DNA from: an uncultured Prevotellaceae bacterium
GTDB taxonomy: Bacteria; Bacteroidota; Bacteroidia; Bacteroidales; Muribaculaceae
Reading direction: 5' to 3'
Assembly (NCBI GenBank): GCA_947302275.1
Contig: CAMYUW010000018.1
Coordinates: forward strand, 1-44,818
Length of the DNA stretch: 44,818 bases
The position numbers and the translations under genes were made by a program. This document shows positions 15,872 through 23,235 of this stretch, one piece after another; within the stretch, counting starts at the first letter, position 1, and each line of letters begins with the position of its first letter. The notes under the pieces are model-generated. The model saw nothing but the letters and a program-made list of their open reading frames with translations, did not search any database and was not told where the DNA came from.

Positions 15872-17155
15872 TTATTTCTGGTATTTCTTGACGATGATGC
15901 TGGCATTGTGTCCACCGAAACCAAACGTGTTGGAAAGAGCAAAGTTAACTTTTCGCTTCTGTGCCTTGTTGAAGGTGAAATTCATCTTGTAGTCGATTTT
16001 TTCATCTTCGTCACCATCAGCATGGTTGATCGTGGGAGGCACGATGTCGTCGCGGCAAGCAAGCAGGCAGAATACGGCCTCCATAGCACCAGTTGCACCC
16101 AGCATGTGGCCGGTCATCGACTTGGTGCTGCTCACGTTGAGTTTATAGGCATGCTCGCCGAAAACATCTTTCACTGCTTGAGCCTCGCTGAGGTCGCCAA
16201 CGGGCGTAGAGGTGCCGTGGGCGTTGACATAGTCAATATCCTCAGGCTTGATACCGGCGTCCTCGATAGCACGCTGCATCACGAGCTTGGCACCCAGACC
16301 TTCGGGGTGGCTGGCGGTGATGTGATAAGCATCGGCACTCATGCCGCCACCAATGACTTCACCGTAAATCTTGGCACCGCGTGCCAGTGCGTGTTCGAGT
16401 TCTTCAAATACCAGACAAACACCGCCTTCGCCCATAACGAAACCGTCGCGCGAAGCGCTGAAGGGCCTTGAAGCGCCCTCAGGATCGTCGTTGCGCAATG
16501 AGATGGCCTTCATGGCGTTGAAGCCACCCACGCCAGCAGGGAACAAGGGCGCCTCGCTACCGCCGGTAACGATGGCCTTGGCCTTGCCCATGCGCACGTA
16601 GTTGAAAGCGTCGATGAGCGCGTTGGTTGAAGTTGCACAGGCTGAAACAATACCGAAGTTGGGGCCGCGGAAGCCGTACTTGATGGAGATTTGTCCGGCG
16701 GCGATATCGGCAATCATCGTCGGGATGAAGAACGGGCTGTACATGGGGCCGCGCTCCGGATTCCTGGCGTAATCACCCGACTGCTCCTCAAAGGTGTGGA
16801 GGCCGCCAATACCTGACGAGAAGATGACGCCCACCTCGTCACGGTCGATGCCTTCGGCCAGAAGGTTGGCATCCTCAACGGCCTGCTTGGCACAAGCCAA
16901 CGCGTACTGAGTGTACAGGTCGTTGCGCTTGAAGTCCTTCACCTCGCGGCGGTCGTTGGGGTCATTCACGTAGTTGAGCGGATCAAAACCCTTGATTTCG
17001 CAAGCGAACTTGGTCTTGAACAGTGTCGTATCAAAATGAGTAATAGGCCCTGCGCCACTTTTCCCCTTGAGGGCGTTGTTCCAAGTGGTCTCAACGTCCA
17101 TGCCGATGGGGGTGATGGCACCCAGACCTGTTACCACTACTCGCTTTAATTCCAT
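15872..17155 (-). CDS. fabF: Beta-ketoacyl-[acyl-carrier-protein] synthase II (FabF)
   Basis: FabF condenses malonyl-ACP with a growing acyl-ACP in fatty-acid elongation. The Cys-His-His triad is visible: Cys173 in VSACATSTN, His313 in NAHGTSTPVGD and His350 in MTGHMLGATGAME. The start MELKRVVVTGLGAITPIG is the usual N-terminus of the family. At 427 residues it is full length. It lies between acpP, whose product is its substrate carrier, and rnc. A terminator-like hairpin at 17175-17230 separates it from acpP, so its expression is probably lower than that of acpP. Confidence 0.98.
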   Translation of the reverse strand: MELKRVVVTGLGAITPIGMDVETTWNNALKGKSGAGPITHFDTTLFKTKFACEIKGFDPLNYVNDPNDRREVKDFKRNDLYTQYALACAKQAVEDANLLAEGIDRDEVGVIFSSGIGGLHTFEEQSGDYARNPERGPMYSPFFIPTMIADIAAGQISIKYGFRGPNFGIVSACATSTNALIDAFNYVRMGKAKAIVTGGSEAPLFPAGVGGFNAMKAISLRNDDPEGASRPFSASRDGFVMGEGGVCLVFEELEHALARGAKIYGEVIGGGMSADAYHITASHPEGLGAKLVMQRAIEDAGIKPEDIDYVNAHGTSTPVGDLSEAQAVKDVFGEHAYKLNVSSTKSMTGHMLGATGAMEAVFCLLACRDDIVPPTINHADGDEDEKIDYKMNFTFNKAQKRKVNFALSNTFGFGGHNASIIVKKYQK

Positions 17156-17174
17156 GTGGTAGTAGGAAGTTTAT

Positions 17175-17230
17175 AAAAAGTGGATGCCATGAGCAGCATC
17201 CCACGAGTGGGGCTGAATCATGGTATCCAC
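17175..17230 (-). terminator. Hairpin plus T-run between acpP and fabF (partial terminator or processing site)
   Basis: Outer arms 17230-17218 and 17192-17180 pair over 13 bases with one mismatch; inside, GCTG/CAGC and CCCA/TGGG continue the stem around a 4-base loop. On the transcribed strand TTTTT (17179-17175) follows directly. It lies within the operon, so it should lower transcription into fabF-rnc; the long stem could also be cut by RNase III, encoded two genes downstream. Confidence 0.75.
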
Positions 17231-17243
17231 TTGTAAGAGTTTT

Positions 17244-17486
17244 TTATTCGGCAGCCTTAGCTTCTTCGATGAACTTGATGGCGTCGCCTACGTTTTGGAT
17301 GGTCTCAGACTTGTCATCGGGGATCTTGATGTCGAACTGCTTCTCAAATTCCATGATCAGCTCGACGGTATCAAGACTATCAGCACCCAGGTCCTGGCTA
17401 AAAGTAGCCTCGGGAGTTACCTCAGACTCGCTAACACCTAACTTGTCAACGATAATTTGTTTTACTCTTTCTTCAATTTCTGACAT
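17244..17486 (-). CDS. acpP: Acyl carrier protein
   Basis: The 80-residue acidic protein has the 4'-phosphopantetheine site in [15 protein letters not shown], with Ser37 as the attachment residue. It carries the growing acyl chain for fatty-acid synthesis in the cytoplasm. The start [18 protein letters not shown] is typical for the family. It is the first gene of the acpP-fabF-rnc unit and is followed by a terminator-like hairpin that would favour high acpP levels. Confidence 0.98.
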   Translation of the reverse strand: MSEIEERVKQIIVDKLGVSESEVTPEATFSQDLGADSLDTVELIMEFEKQFDIKIPDDKSETIQNVGDAIKFIEEAKAAE

Positions 17487-17528
17487 TGTCGTAAATTTTA
17501 AAATAGTTATTGATAAAATGATTGTTCA

Positions 17529-17536
17529 CAAATTTA
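17529..17536 (-). promoter_or_regulatory. Putative -7 box for acpP
   Basis: Minus-strand TAAATTTG matches TAnnTTTG about 43 bases upstream of the acpP start. No good -33 element is seen at the expected distance. Confidence 0.4.
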
Positions 17537-17767
17537 ATCTACTGGTCTGGTTTTCAGCCATTGAAATAGCAAATGCTGTCAACTAGCCCTAGTTTTGAGA
17601 CTGCAAAGGAAATACAAATTCTTCAAATAATAAAGAAAAATTTACTTAATTTGAGCCCCGTTGCAGTTTTTTTAGACTTTAGATTGGTGATACACAATGT
17701 TTTTAAACAAATTTTCAAAGTTTTTACTTCAAACGACTGTTAAAAAATGTAATAATCTCACATTCTG

Positions 17768-17775
17768 TACCTTTG
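17768..17775 (+). promoter_or_regulatory. Orphan -7-like box (TACCTTTG)
   Basis: The box is identical to the one used before the TolC gene (38730-38737), but it faces the 3' end of the minus-strand rnz gene. No TTTG lies 19-21 bases upstream. It could start an antisense or small RNA, or be chance. Confidence 0.25.
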
Positions 17776-17898
17776 TGCCTTTCACTCGTGCCTTCCTGGT
17801 ACAAAAAACACCCATTGGACTACCGGCGTACATTTAGGTTTAAAAGCTCATTCGGATTTTATTTCTGAGTAATCTTAATTGCTATGTCTCTGGCCGAT

Positions 17899-18819
17899 TC
17901 AGATGTTGTTGAGGTCGATGGTGAGGCCTTCATTGGCCAGGATGGTGTTGGGGAAGATGGTGCGGGCCTCGTTGAGCAGCGGGGTCTCGTCGAGATAGCG
18001 CTTGGAGAAGTGCCCCAGGATGAGTCGCTTCACACCAGCCTCGTGGGCGACAGTAGCTGCTTCGAGTGCAGTGCTGTGATAGCGCTTGTGAGCCTTTATG
18101 CGCAGGCTTTCGTCGTAAGTGGCCTCATGGTAGAGCCAATCCACACCCTCCACGTGCTTAATCACACGCTTGGAGAACTTGGTGTCGCTGCAATAGGCAT
18201 AGCTGATGGCGTGGTCGGCAGGTGTGGTGAGCTGTTCGTTGGGGATAATGGTACCGTCCTCGGTCAGCCAGTCATAGCCTTGTCTGAGGGAATTCATGGC
18301 ATAATGTGGGATACCCAGCCGTTTCACCTTTTCGCCGATGATGTGGCGCAGCTTGGGCTTCTCGCTGAAGAGGAAACCTACAGCAGGGACTCGATGCACT
18401 AGCGGGAATGATGTGACGGTCATGGCGTCATCTTCCCAGATGACCCGCTTGTGAGTATCGATGATGTTGAAGCGCACCTCAAACGGGCGTTCGCGGCAAA
18501 AGTAATCCAGCATTTGCCCGAATAATTCTGCTCCATCCTTGAAAGTGTGGATAGTAAGGGAATTGGTGCGGTTGAGCAGCGCCATGGTTGAGACCAGGCC
18601 AGGCAGCCCAAAGCAGTGGTCGCCGTGTAGGTGGCTGATGAAGATGTGGTTCAGGCGCATGAGTTTTAGTTTCATGCGTCGCACTGCTAGCTGAGCGCCC
18701 TCACCGCAGTCAATCATTATCAGGTTATCGCGAACGTTCAGCACCTGGCATGACGGTTGGTGACGCGGCGTCATCGTCGCGCTCCCGCATCCCAGTATGT
18801 TCAGTTCCAGGCGTGTCAT
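17899..18819 (-). CDS. rnz: Ribonuclease Z (tRNA 3'-processing endonuclease)
   Basis: This metallo-beta-lactamase-fold enzyme trims the 3' ends of tRNA precursors. The zinc site HLHGDH spans residues 63-68 (His63, His65, Asp67, His68); MTRLELNILGCGSATMTPRH and MIDCGEGAQLAVRR are typical N-terminal motifs, and LILGHFSKRY supplies the late His. I start at the ATG at 18819 because an upstream in-frame TTG at 18834 overlaps the promoter -7 box. The product has 306 residues, normal for the long bacterial form. It follows the YfhO gene but has its own promoter. Confidence 0.96.
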   Translation of the reverse strand: MTRLELNILGCGSATMTPRHQPSCQVLNVRDNLIMIDCGEGAQLAVRRMKLKLMRLNHIFISHLHGDHCFGLPGLVSTMALLNRTNSLTIHTFKDGAELFGQMLDYFCRERPFEVRFNIIDTHKRVIWEDDAMTVTSFPLVHRVPAVGFLFSEKPKLRHIIGEKVKRLGIPHYAMNSLRQGYDWLTEDGTIIPNEQLTTPADHAISYAYCSDTKFSKRVIKHVEGVDWLYHEATYDESLRIKAHKRYHSTALEAATVAHEAGVKRLILGHFSKRYLDETPLLNEARTIFPNTILANEGLTIDLNNI

Positions 18820-18831
18820 GATTTCGGTTTG

Positions 18832-18862
18832 CAAAGATAGTGCACTTTTTGCATTCTCGCAA
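18832..18862 (-). promoter_or_regulatory. Promoter (TTG-N20-TATCTTTG) for rnz
   Basis: On the minus strand TTG (18862-18860) is followed after 20 bases by TATCTTTG (18839-18832). The start of transcription falls only a few bases before the ATG at 18819, so the leader is very short. Confidence 0.6.
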
Positions 18863-18902
18863 TCCGGAATTGAGGTTTCTGTTGCGCTATTGGCGGCGCT
18901 AT

Positions 18903-21230
18903 TTAGGGTTCGGTGTTACGTGTCTCGTTTTTATGACGCTCTCTGATGTCCAGGATAAGGACGATGATGGTCAACACCAGTCCGGCAAGTGTTATGAGCA
19001 GTCCCTCGTGCCATCCGGGAGGGGAATACCTGAATTCTATTGTGTGGTTGCCCGGGCCGACCATTACGGCCGAAAGGCCAAGGTTGACGGGATAAATCGC
19101 AGCGGGTTTCCCATCGACAAGTGCGGTGAAGCCCTTGTCGCTCAACACACTGAAGAAAAGCAGGTTTTTATGGGGCATGAATATCGATGCCGTGAACCCC
19201 CGTGTGTTGCCCCTGAAGCGGGTGCACACGTTCTTTCGTCGCTCTGCCACAATGCTGTCCAGGAATATGGTTTTGTTGAGCTTGCCTTGTTCCATTGTTG
19301 TAGTTGCCGCCACATACGCAAGAGAATCGGGGATGACGAAATTGTCTAGCATTAGCAACGGGATGTCAGCGTTTGGGTCGTTGGCCATCAAAGAGTCGAT
19401 TTTGCTCTGGCAGACAAATCGGTCATAGGTGAAGCCCATGGGGATATAGTACTTGTTGTCGTAGATGGTATAGCCATCTCCTGAGCGTTCATTCACCATG
19501 CATGACTCACGTGAAGGTTCAGTCCAGGTCGATTCCATGTTCAGCGTGTCCAACATGCGCTTATAGTGATTGTATTCAACGATTTCTTTGACCGACATGA
19601 GAGCATCAAAGGAAACTGCATTCTTTGCCGCTTTGATCGTATGGTTGCCCATTTTGCAACCGATTGCTTTCAGCAGTTGCGCTGCCCTGGGATTCTGTAT
19701 CGAGTTGAATGTAGCAACGGAAGGCCTATTCTTGAGCATCGACACGTTGGTATAAAAGGCAATGAAATCGGTGCGCCATTCAAAGTCTCCGTTGTTGTAT
19801 GGCAGCCGGTTGTCAATCAAGTATTTCTCAACGGAGCCGTACCATCCTGTGCGATACAGGCTTTTATTCACGAGATCGGTGTTCATCATTACCCGAGCCG
19901 GGAAATAAACCAGAGACATCAGTACCACGCAACGCAACAGCATGGATGATGTGCTACGCCTCACGTATGCCAGCAACAGGCCCATCTGGAAGAGGAAAAG
20001 TGCTTGAATGATCAGATTGAGCGTGATAGCTGAATGGTCGAAGAGCACACCGTAGCTCTTGTAGCGGTGAATCATGGGCAGGCCGTAGGACAATAGCAAC
20101 GCCAGGCAACAGACGGCGGAATATATCCAGAAATGCCGAATTTTTACCGGCTGTTTCTCGTCCACAAACTTCATGCTGGCCAAGATGATGAACAGTGTTA
20201 GGGCATAGGCCCATCTCGTATATCCCGGATCGGTGAAAAGTGAGAATACTTCGTTTAGGGGGGTGATATACAAGACTACAGATATGGCGATGAGAGCTCC
20301 TATCCACCCCCTGTGTCGCCAGGTGTATAGTCCCGCAAGCAGAAGCCCCACTACCGGTACGTTGGCAGCATTGCTGCCATAAGGATTGAAGAGGAACGCC
20401 GTATTGGAACCCTCAATCAGTTTGGGTTCAAACAGGGTGTAGAGTCTCTCGATGCTGCACATCACGAGTGACGTCATGCTGGTGGATTCAATCGATTGCC
20501 TGGGATTGCCCTGAAGGTGCATCACCGTGGGGAGAAGGACGAAAGCGCTCAGCATCAGCCCCAAGCCTACTAGCCCAACGCCGTAGATGACTCTCACTGG
20601 TTTCTCCTGGATGTCAGATGACCCTATCCTGCAGAGGGTGTAGATGAGCGCGGCAATCATGGAACAGAGGGCGAAATAGTAATTGATGAAGAAAACGAGA
20701 AACGCCGCCAAGGCCAGGCAAACGCCACCACAACGTTCTTTCCTGAGGAAGCGTTCGATGGCTATCAGCAGTATCGGGAAAACCATCATTGGCTCCAGAA
20801 AATGATAGTAAAACAGGTTGCTGATGGCAAAAGAAGAGAACGCATACATCAGTGCACCGATAATGGATGACTCGGCGGTGATTGACATCTTTCTCAAGAA
20901 TGCATAAGCAGCCATGCCCGTGCAGAGCATCTTGAGCAGTGACGTGATGGTTATTCCGATTAGCATCCACTGGTCGGGAAAGAGGCAGTTGAGCCACACA
21001 AACGGGCTCGTGATGGTGTAGAAAGAATAGCTGGCAATGAAATTGTCACCGATGACGTGGTTCCAGCTCCAGAACGGGCATCCGCTGGCCAGCATCCTCT
21101 TGGTCTCGATGATGAATGGCAGTTGTTGTGCGGCCATGTCTGTCGCAAGCACAAAACATCCGTTTTGCAGCAACGACGGCAGGATTCCAACGAGCGAAAT
21201 CAGGAAAATCAATATGCACAACTTCTTCAT
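18903..21230 (-). CDS. YfhO-family multi-pass membrane protein
   Basis: The protein begins MKKLCILIFLISLVGILPS and continues with ATDMAAQQLPFIIETKRML and SYSFYTITSPFVWLN, the pattern of YfhO proteins (PF09586). About a dozen membrane helices fill residues 5-430. A periplasmic domain of about 300 residues follows, ending in a beta segment (FFSVLSDKGFTALVDGKPA, VMVGPGNHTIEFRYSPPG) and one last helix (GLVLTIIVLILD). YfhO proteins are GT-C-like and, where studied in Gram-positives, act in glycosylation of cell-wall polymers or lipids; the role in Bacteroidales is unknown. I set the start at 21230 because a longer frame opening at a TTG at 21290 would begin inside the promoter box. Confidence 0.88.
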   Translation of the reverse strand: MKKLCILIFLISLVGILPSLLQNGCFVLATDMAAQQLPFIIETKRMLASGCPFWSWNHVIGDNFIASYSFYTITSPFVWLNCLFPDQWMLIGITITSLLKMLCTGMAAYAFLRKMSITAESSIIGALMYAFSSFAISNLFYYHFLEPMMVFPILLIAIERFLRKERCGGVCLALAAFLVFFINYYFALCSMIAALIYTLCRIGSSDIQEKPVRVIYGVGLVGLGLMLSAFVLLPTVMHLQGNPRQSIESTSMTSLVMCSIERLYTLFEPKLIEGSNTAFLFNPYGSNAANVPVVGLLLAGLYTWRHRGWIGALIAISVVLYITPLNEVFSLFTDPGYTRWAYALTLFIILASMKFVDEKQPVKIRHFWIYSAVCCLALLLSYGLPMIHRYKSYGVLFDHSAITLNLIIQALFLFQMGLLLAYVRRSTSSMLLRCVVLMSLVYFPARVMMNTDLVNKSLYRTGWYGSVEKYLIDNRLPYNNGDFEWRTDFIAFYTNVSMLKNRPSVATFNSIQNPRAAQLLKAIGCKMGNHTIKAAKNAVSFDALMSVKEIVEYNHYKRMLDTLNMESTWTEPSRESCMVNERSGDGYTIYDNKYYIPMGFTYDRFVCQSKIDSLMANDPNADIPLLMLDNFVIPDSLAYVAATTTMEQGKLNKTIFLDSIVAERRKNVCTRFRGNTRGFTASIFMPHKNLLFFSVLSDKGFTALVDGKPAAIYPVNLGLSAVMVGPGNHTIEFRYSPPGWHEGLLITLAGLVLTIIVLILDIRERHKNETRNTEP

Positions 21231-21287
21231 GAGCCGGTGGCATCTTCTTTTTGGGGGCGCTGAATTAATCAGGCCATATGGAACAGA

Positions 21288-21309
21288 CAAAGATACAGCT
21301 GCAAAATTA
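21288..21309 (-). promoter_or_regulatory. Two overlapping -7-like boxes for the YfhO gene
   Basis: Minus-strand TAATTTTG (21309-21302) and TATCTTTG (21295-21288) both match TAnnTTTG, 60-80 bases upstream of the ATG at 21230. Neither has a perfect -33 partner. Confidence 0.45.
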
Positions 21310-21400
21310 CTCTATTTGGTCTCATGACGCAATAATCGACGGATTATTATTTTATGCAATGCAGAACTCCAGGGTGAATGTGATGAGAGGAATGGCAATA

Positions 21401-21469
21401 AAAAATGTATGGTTGTTTCCCAACAACCATACACTTTAAACCTTAAAAATCTAATCCTATGAAAAAACT
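21401..21469 (-). ncRNA. Candidate small RNA of about 70 bases with its own promoter and terminator
   Basis: Transcription from the promoter at 21475-21506 would begin near 21469 and end in a perfect 12-base stem with a 4-base loop (21433-21422 with 21417-21406), followed by TTTTTT on that strand. No open frame fits inside. I do not recognise a known RNA family. Confidence 0.4.
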
Positions 21470-21474
21470 TTCCG

Positions 21475-21506
21475 CAAAATTAGAGGATTAGGCTGGTTTG
21501 TACAAA
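21475..21506 (-). promoter_or_regulatory. Complete promoter (TTTG-N20-TAATTTTG) without a gene behind it
   Basis: TTTG (21506-21503) and TAATTTTG (21482-21475) are ideally spaced on the minus strand. The -33 element is part of the palindrome TTTGTACAAA (21497-21506). Nothing but the candidate small RNA follows before its terminator. Confidence 0.55.
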
Positions 21507-21623
21507 CTTTCCAACCTAATAAATCTAAAATCGTATTGAAAATTTGTTAAAAACAAGTCCTACGATTTTTAGTAGTTATAATTAGATGGGATTTTTGACC
21601 ATTTTCGGTAATTCGCAGTTGAT

Positions 21624-21663
21624 GAAAATGACAGGTGGATGACCTGGTTGCCATCCACCTGTC
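21624..21663 (-). terminator. Terminator of the secreted low-complexity protein gene
   Basis: A perfect 12-base stem (21663-21652 with 21641-21630, core GGTGGATG/CATCCACC) with a 10-base loop lies about 30 bases after the stop codon and is followed by ATTTTC on the transcribed strand. Confidence 0.7.
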
Positions 21664-21694
21664 GTAAGGAAATTATCGTGTGTGTGAAAAAACT

Positions 21695-23014
21695 TTAGTA
21701 TCCAATCGACAATGTCGTGTAATAGCCAGTGGCATCATTAATCATCGACAGTGTTGCAAATCCGACGCCATCACTACCGTACCAGCTGACGGTCACGCCA
21801 TCGCGGCAAACAGGTACTCCGTAGGTTCTGGTCAACTTGTTGATCACGAGGTTATAGCGGGAGTCGTCATAACGGTCGCTGTAGTAAACGAACTGGGCGT
21901 TTGCAAACCGGTTGTTACTGTAGTTGAGCATCGCATCGGGCCAGTAGAGGCCAAGCAGTGGAACATCACGCAGGAAGATCACGTCATCATTATATCCATC
22001 AATGTAGTAACCGTTGCAATAGAGGTGGTTGAGTGACTCTACGAAGTAGGTGCCAAACACGATGTTCAGAATGCGATCGATGACTGGTGCTTGGGGGTAG
22101 GGACGCCATCCGGCAGGTACATAGGGGCGACGCCATACCCAGGGAGCGAGACGGTGGGGCCTCACGGGAGGAGGCAGCGGACGACTCCAGTTGTGATGCG
22201 TATAGTTCCAGCTGAACTGATCGCGGTAGTGGTGGTTGTTATAGTCGTAGCGGTGGTTGGGATTGAAGCTACGATTGCCACCATGCTTGTCGTGGTCTCC
22301 GTGCTTGCCGTTGTCGCCAGGACGCTTGCCGCCGCGGCCGTCAGGACGGTTGCCGTTAGGCTTGCCGCTTCCACCGTTGTGGCCGTTAGGCTTGTCCATG
22401 CCGCCGTTACCGCCGTTGGGCTTATCCATGCCACCGTTGCCACCATTGGGACGGCCCTTGCCTCCATTGGGCTTGTCGTTTCCACCCTTGCCTCCATTGG
22501 GCCTAGTGGTGGGGCCATCGGGACGAGAACCTTTGGTGCGGGTATCGGTGATGCTGGATCCTACCGAAGAATTGCGGTCGCTCTTGGTGGCCTTGCCCAC
22601 ATTGCCGACTCCACTGATTCCACTGTCGCTGCGACGGGTGGGAGCTGTCGTGGTGGTCGAGCTCTTGTCGCTGCCGCCGCGGGTGGTGGCGCCTCGATTC
22701 ATGCTGGTGCCGCTGTTATTGCGGCTGGTGCCCGAGTTGCTGCGGTTCACCTGCGGAGTGGATACGCTGTGGCTCGTGGGACTACTGCTGCGCTCGACCT
22801 TCGGTGCTGCACTGCGGCTGCTTGTGCTAGAGCTGCGGGACACCGATGGTGCTGCTGAGCTGTTGGAACGTGAGACAGCTGCCGACTGGCTTCTGCTGCT
22901 GGAGCTGCCTCCCTGAGAACGACTGCGGCCCTGGGCCGAAGCGTCGGATGCGCCGATAATCAGGCATCCCATGAGCGCGAAGCTCATCATGATTTTTGTA
23001 ACAGAAGTTTTCAT
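21695..23014 (-). CDS. Secreted Ser/Gly/Asn-rich repeat protein with folded C-terminal domain
   Basis: A signal peptide (residues 1-28, ending ASDASAQ) is followed by a Ser/Arg-rich stretch to about 160, then Gly/Asn/Lys/Pro repeats based on NGGNGGMDKP (about 170-225), a His-rich linker (GKHGDHDKHGG), a Trp/Pro/Arg/His segment (VWRRPYVPAGWRPYP) and a C-terminal domain of about 130 residues (FGTYFVESLNHLYCNGYYID, GYYTTLSIGY). The C-terminal domain looks folded, but I cannot name it. The layout suggests an envelope protein with a long flexible stalk; the His clusters could bind metal. Single-gene unit with its own terminator. Confidence 0.75.
   Translation of the reverse strand: MKTSVTKIMMSFALMGCLIIGASDASAQGRSRSQGGSSSSRSQSAAVSRSNSSAAPSVSRSSSTSSRSAAPKVERSSSPTSHSVSTPQVNRSNSGTSRNNSGTSMNRGATTRGGSDKSSTTTTAPTRRSDSGISGVGNVGKATKSDRNSSVGSSITDTRTKGSRPDGPTTRPNGGKGGNDKPNGGKGRPNGGNGGMDKPNGGNGGMDKPNGHNGGSGKPNGNRPDGRGGKRPGDNGKHGDHDKHGGNRSFNPNHRYDYNNHHYRDQFSWNYTHHNWSRPLPPPVRPHRLAPWVWRRPYVPAGWRPYPQAPVIDRILNIVFGTYFVESLNHLYCNGYYIDGYNDDVIFLRDVPLLGLYWPDAMLNYSNNRFANAQFVYYSDRYDDSRYNLVINKLTRTYGVPVCRDGVTVSWYGSDGVGFATLSMINDATGYYTTLSIGY
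22345..22505 (-). repeat. Coding tandem repeats (about 30-base unit, NGGNGGMDKP)
   Basis: Within the secreted-protein gene the DNA repeats a unit of about 30 bases encoding NGG(N/K)GG-x-DKP variants at least four times. Such arrays change length by slippage, so copy number may differ between strains. Confidence 0.65.
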
Positions 23015-23235
23015 AATTGTGTTGTTTTATAATGTTCAACAAGTGATTAAAATCGTTTCGTTTGTCTTTTAGACTGCAAATGTGGGGCCGAGTTTAAACT
23101 CCCCAAAAGTAATAATTCAGTATTTCTGCTCTATTGGGCATAATAATGCGACCAATCCCTCTTTTTTATAGATGAATTGGTTCTCGTTTTAAGCCTTGAT
23201 GTCTGATTTCTAATGTCTAATCGGCGTCAATATGG

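Larger units (their letters stand above)
17487..17898. other. Intergenic region between acpP and rnz
   Basis: It holds the acpP promoter region, an AT-rich stretch, and a TACCTTTG box at 17768-17775 pointing rightwards where no plus-strand gene exists. No open frame, tRNA or convincing rnz terminator was found. Confidence 0.6.
21231..21694. other. Intergenic region holding a promoter-hairpin unit
   Basis: Besides the YfhO promoter it holds, on the minus strand, a complete promoter (21475-21506), about 70 bases of transcribed DNA and a terminator hairpin (21401-21433), and further right the terminator of the secreted-protein gene (21624-21663). On the plus strand a 10-codon frame opens at 21459. 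An imperfect repeat (21527-21535 with 21561-21569) has no evident role. Confidence 0.6.

Noticed and set aside
21527..21569. Inverted repeat AAAATCGTA/TACGATTTT
   Set aside because: 9-base AT-rich arms 25 bases apart with no T-run or gene end; could be chance.
22345..22505. Regular repeats resembling a CRISPR array
   Set aside because: Units are about 30 bases without unique spacers and encode NGGNGGMDKP in frame; no cas genes nearby.
22091..22858. 255- and 219-codon frames opposite the secreted repeat protein
   Set aside because: Val/Ala- and Leu/Pro-rich low-complexity products are expected shadows of a Gly/Asn/Ser-repeat gene.
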